Shown here: piece after piece, positions 61,072-64,000 of the stretch
Position numbering within the stretch: the first letter of the stretch is position 1
How the letters are laid out: each line of letters opens with the position of its first letter
Assembly: GCF_002150805.1 (NCBI RefSeq)
Contig: NZ_MTBA01000007.1
Span: forward strand, 124,001-188,000
Length of the DNA stretch: 64,000 bases
Reading direction: 5' to 3'
Origin: Oceanospirillum sanctuarii
GTDB lineage: Bacteria > Pseudomonadota > Gammaproteobacteria > Pseudomonadales > Halomonadaceae
Program-made: the position numbers and the translations under genes
The notes under the pieces: generated by a model
Told to the model about the DNA's origin: nothing
Seen by the model: only the letters and a program-made list of their open reading frames with translations
The model's database searches: none

Positions 61072-63149
61072 ACCAGGTACCTCGCCTGAACCTCATTGGC
61101 GGTAACGGGATGCGAGATATAAAAGCCCTGCATCTGATTTATTCCGAGAGTTTTGAGGTGTTCAAGCTGCTCCTCGGTTTCAACGCCTTCCGCAATAGCT
61201 GCCAGCTGCATATTGTTAGCCAGATTAAGGATGGTGCGTGTCAGAGTGTCATCCGGCTTCTCGCCGCGGATTTGAGTGATAAACGAGCGGTCGATTTTGA
61301 GTACATCGATGGGCAGTTCTTTCAGGTAACTCAGACTGGAGAAGCCGGTGCCAAAGTCGTCGATTGAGATGGTTATGCCCAGATTACGCAGTTGCTGCAT
61401 ATCCCTACACACCTGCTCCATATTTTTCAGCATCATATTTTCGGTCACTTCAAGCTCTATCTTGTCAGCTGGGACCTGATGCTCATCAAGTTTGCTCAGC
61501 AACAGGGGCACAAAGTGGGGATCAAGGAATTGTACCGGCGAGATGTTAATGCACATTTTGAGATCAAACCCACCCTGATTCCATTGCTTCAGCTGCGCCA
61601 GAGCCAGATGGATAACACCTTCACCAAGAGGGATGATCAGCTTGGTATCTTCGGCGAGGCTAATGAAGTCCACTGGTGGAATCAGTCGACCCTGTTCATC
61701 CCGGACTCTCAGCAGGGCTTCCACTGCGAGAGTCTCGCCGGAATTGGTATCGACAATTGGCTGGTAGTGCAGCTCATAGTTTTTCTGACTGATCGCATTT
61801 TTTAACTGAGAGTAGCGCTCTTTTCGTGAGACGAAGAAGGATTCCACTTCACTTGAGTAGAAACAGAGACCCGTTTGGCTCATATCGGTTTTTGCCCGAT
61901 ACAGGGCGGCATCTGCATGCATCACCAGAGACTGGGGATCATCCGCATCATCAGGGTAAAGGCTGAGGCCTATGCTGATGGAGAAGTTATGTAATTCCGG
62001 ATAGAGACTGACAATCTGAGCCAGATTTTCCCGGATACTGATTGCGGTATGGGCAAGTTGATTGACGCTATCAATCGCAGGAACCAGCACCATAAACTGA
62101 TCAGCATTGTGTCGGCTGAGGGTTTGGTTCTGTTCCAGTCGGGCACTGATTTTCTGGGCAATCTTCTTCAGCAGGGCATCACCGTAATCAAAGCCGAACT
62201 CTTCGTTGATCAGTTTAAAACGATCGACATCGATCAGAATCAAACCGAGTTTGTTTTTATTCTGTTTGCATTGCCCCATCTCGACATTGATACGTTCCAT
62301 CAGCAGAAAGCGGTTAGGCAGATTTGTCAGTTGGTCGTACTGAAGGGTATGAGCCATCTTGAGAGCCATCGCTCTTGATTCATTGATATCTTCAAAGACA
62401 ATGACAGCCCCGATGACCTCATCGGTATCTGACATTAAAGGGGTCGAGGAATCTTCTACTGCGATCCAGTGGCCCCGCTGGTTCAGCATCTGGCAGTTAA
62501 AGGCCATGCCGACTTCACGTTTTTCCTGCATGGCAACGTGAACCGGGTTGATATGATCCGGCCCATCATCACCCATTCTGAGAGGCATCACCTCTTCGAT
62601 TGCCTGACCTAAGGCTTCACTTAACAGCATGCCGGTCATGAGTTCAGCAGAAGGGTTCATATAAGTGACCCGGCCATCCCGGTCTGTGGTGATGACGCCA
62701 TCACCGATACTCTCCAGTGTAACTCTGGCGTGCCGGGATACCTGTTCAAGTCGGCGTTCTCTGTCTCTGAGACTGAGATGAGTCTGCACCCGGGCGGCAA
62801 CGACTTCAGGCAGCAGGGGTTTAACAATAAAGTCCACTGCGCCCGCGGCGAGACAGCGCAACTGATCTTCTTTTGAGTCGTGAGAGGTGATAAAGATGAC
62901 CGGAATATCGACTGTCACATCGTTTGATTTTAGCTGAGCCAGCACTTCATAGCCGTTCAGGCCGGGCATCTCGATATCCAGCAGGATGATATCAGGGCGG
63001 GTTGCGAGTGCCTGATTCAGCGCGGCAAGACCATCCTGCTCAAAGAAAACATGTCCTAAATCTTTTAATGCTTTATTAAGAAGGGTGATCTGGCTGGCAT
63101 CGTCGTCAACCAGAAGAATGCGGTGCGTATCGTTATTATTATTGAACAT
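61068..63149 (-). CDS. REC-PAS-GGDEF-EAL response regulator, probable c-di-GMP phosphodiesterase
   Basis: This 693-residue protein has a receiver (about 10-125, phospho-acceptor in IILLDIEMPGLNG), a PAS domain (about 135-255), a GGDEF domain and an EAL domain. The GGDEF signature is degraded to NADQF, so cyclase activity is unlikely. The EAL half is intact: VEALLRV, CINISPVQF, ELEVTEN, DDFGTGFSS and IAEGVET. It therefore likely degrades c-di-GMP under control of phosphorylation. GAGG precedes the ATG at 63149. The stop overlaps the start of the hybrid kinase gene, which probably phosphorylates it. Confidence 0.92.
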   Translation of the reverse strand: MFNNNNDTHRILLVDDDASQITLLNKALKDLGHVFFEQDGLAALNQALATRPDIILLDIEMPGLNGYEVLAQLKSNDVTVDIPVIFITSHDSKEDQLRCLAAGAVDFIVKPLLPEVVAARVQTHLSLRDRERRLEQVSRHARVTLESIGDGVITTDRDGRVTYMNPSAELMTGMLLSEALGQAIEEVMPLRMGDDGPDHINPVHVAMQEKREVGMAFNCQMLNQRGHWIAVEDSSTPLMSDTDEVIGAVIVFEDINESRAMALKMAHTLQYDQLTNLPNRFLLMERINVEMGQCKQNKNKLGLILIDVDRFKLINEEFGFDYGDALLKKIAQKISARLEQNQTLSRHNADQFMVLVPAIDSVNQLAHTAISIRENLAQIVSLYPELHNFSISIGLSLYPDDADDPQSLVMHADAALYRAKTDMSQTGLCFYSSEVESFFVSRKERYSQLKNAISQKNYELHYQPIVDTNSGETLAVEALLRVRDEQGRLIPPVDFISLAEDTKLIIPLGEGVIHLALAQLKQWNQGGFDLKMCINISPVQFLDPHFVPLLLSKLDEHQVPADKIELEVTENMMLKNMEQVCRDMQQLRNLGITISIDDFGTGFSSLSYLKELPIDVLKIDRSFITQIRGEKPDDTLTRTILNLANNMQLAAIAEGVETEEQLEHLKTLGINQMQGFYISHPVTANEVQARYLV

Positions 63150-63816
63150 ACAGTGCCTCTGTTCCGGGGGCGCAGTGGTAACCCGGCTTTAGATCCCATA
63201 ACTGAAATATGGAACATGGAGATTGAGGGTCAAGAAAAGACTGTACGGTTTGTGATGCTTTTGAGTAACAGAGGTTGTTTGGAACGGAAAATGATCGATG
63301 CTTTTTCGATGGAAAAGCTAGCTGAGGCAGAGTCAGATGTGAGTGAATATAGACTAGGCAGATTATAGATTGAGACGGTAATGGGGAGGTGAAACAGATA
63401 TTAAAGGAGAAGGTTGAATCAGCTTCATTCTGAGGTAAAGCAAGGCACAAATCCCCATATAACCAGCTCAGATGAGCCAGTTGTAACGCGGGCGGGCGAG
63501 AAGGATCTGTGCCTTGCCGTGTTACCTCAGAGTGCGAATCAGTTCAGTTGCTTGTTAAAGCAAAAGCGCTTTCCGCTTCAGCAACGGGAGTAAGAATGAC
63601 GGAATAAATGATCTGGAAAAACAGGTTTTTTCGTTTTGATTGTCTGTTTTTTTCGATGATTGGTCGGTTTTACCCGTTTGTTGTGCAGAAGCGATAAAAC
63701 CCTGCGATTTTTGCGGATCTGGACTCCTTAGCTTGGTTTGCTTGCTTGTACTTCTTCCTAAAAAAAATCAAAAAGTTAGTCGAACAGAGGTTAAGTTCGG
63801 GCAATCAGCACCGGAG
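63150..63816. other. Gene-poor region with a large inverted repeat
   Basis: This gap of 667 bases lies between the start of the EAL gene and the end of the NhaR-like gene. It carries a large imperfect inverted repeat (63431-63529). Short open frames in it show no ribosome-binding sites or recognisable protein features. The section 63540-63780 is AT-rich and otherwise featureless. Confidence 0.55.
63431..63529. repeat. Large imperfect inverted repeat (about 25-base arms)
   Basis: The left arm (63431-63454) contains TGAGGTAA, GCAAGGCACA and ATCC. The right arm (63503-63529) is its reverse complement apart from one substitution and a three-base insertion. The 48-base centre contains a smaller GCTCA/TGAGC hairpin. 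A long RNA hairpin, a palindromic repeat element or the remnant of a small mobile element are all possible. Confidence 0.75.
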
Positions 63817-64000
63817 CTATTGAGCCGCAGGCGCTGGTTTGGCCGCTGCCAGTACCGCTTTGATACCCGGATGCATAGGGTCCGGAGTTCGGGTAACCGC
63901 GTAATGGCTGACGGATACTGACTGAATTTCACCAGCTTCTTCCACCAGATACTGACGACAGACTTCATCCACAATAACCGTTGGCGCGGTAAAGATTCCC
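63817..64000 (-). CDS. LysR-family regulator, NhaR-like, C-terminal end, partial
   Basis: A minus-strand frame runs in from the right edge and stops with TAG at 63817-63819, giving the last 60 residues. The segment GIFTAPTVIVDEVCRQY, followed about 20 residues later by HYAVTRTPDPMHPGI, resembles the C-terminal effector region of NhaR, the LysR-type activator of sodium/proton antiporter genes. This rests on a short stretch. The helix-turn-helix lies outside the window. The nhaD gene at 12280 is too distant to draw a regulatory link. Confidence 0.6.
   Translation of the reverse strand, partial: GIFTAPTVIVDEVCRQYLVEEAGEIQSVSVSHYAVTRTPDPMHPGIKAVLAAAKPAPAAQ

Noticed and set aside
63139-63450. Minus-strand open frame of 103 codons, and a plus-strand frame 63123-63368
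   Set aside because: Both overlap the EAL gene start or the inverted repeat, lack ribosome-binding sites and look like random translation.
63431-63529. Integron attC site
   Set aside because: The conserved RYYYAAC/GTTRRRY core pairs and a gene-cassette context are not seen.

Overview
This 64 kb window looks like chromosome of a marine gammaproteobacterium, probably of the Oceanospirillaceae type (for example Amphritea, Neptunomonas or Marinobacterium). This is judged from protein flavour only. Supporting signs are three secondary or tripartite carboxylate transporters (Tct, TAXI-TRAP and DctPQM-TRAP), an NhaD-type sodium/proton antiporter, many signalling proteins and gamma-type YadGH, QueF, SelO, RimK, YghU and 4.5S RNA. 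Coding density is high. There is no rRNA, CRISPR array, prophage or insertion sequence.

Layout. 1-4.2 kb: end of a YadG-like ABC ATPase, YadH-like permease, queF, a coiled-coil membrane protein, a YdjA-like nitroreductase, a YiiD-type thioesterase-fold protein and tRNA-Ser(GGA). 4.6-12 kb: a dCache chemoreceptor, a four-CBS/three-PAS/GGDEF/EAL protein and SelO. 12.3-20 kb: NhaD, then a CitA/CitB-like two-component pair facing a tctCBA tricarboxylate transporter operon. 20.4-28 kb: a YbjN-like protein, a TAXI-TRAP transporter behind a textbook sigma-54 promoter, and a DctB/DctD-like pair whose regulator has the sigma-54 GAFTGA motif. 28-31 kb: an AstE-like hydrolase, RimK and a RimB-like protease. 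31-39 kb: a diguanylate cyclase, 4.5S RNA, an AT-rich leucine-rich-repeat lipoprotein, an M20 amidohydrolase, an HDOD protein, a solute-binding protein and an alpha/beta hydrolase.

39-51 kb is the most interesting part. It is a complete meta-cleavage pathway of the mhp (hydroxyphenylpropionate) type: MhpB dioxygenase, MhpC hydrolase, MhpD hydratase, MhpE aldolase, MhpF acetaldehyde dehydrogenase and an IclR/MhpR-like regulator. The usual single-component MhpA hydroxylase is replaced by a two-component reduced-flavin monooxygenase plus flavin reductase. The usual MhpT importer is replaced by a divergently transcribed DctPQM TRAP transporter with a universal stress protein. Three copies of a GTGCAC-N3-GTGCAC operator, closely resembling the E. 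coli MhpR site, each lie exactly 17 bp upstream of a -35-like hexamer. They face the TRAP operon, mhpB and mhpD, so the sequence itself predicts one three-promoter regulon; the third site also abuts the regulator's own ribosome binding site.

51-64 kb: a CHASE/GGDEF protein, a STAS protein, an AEC transporter, an Old Yellow Enzyme-YghU operon, a 1601-residue hybrid kinase coupled to a REC-PAS-GGDEF-EAL protein with a degenerate GGDEF site, and the C-terminal end of an NhaR-like LysR regulator at the right edge. Five proteins in the window carry GGDEF and/or EAL domains.

A second theme is RNA structure between genes of transporter and catabolic operons: strong hairpins without T-tracts sit after tctC, after the TAXI binding protein, after mhpB and after the monooxygenase gene. 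They may hold messenger levels of the first gene above those of the following gene.
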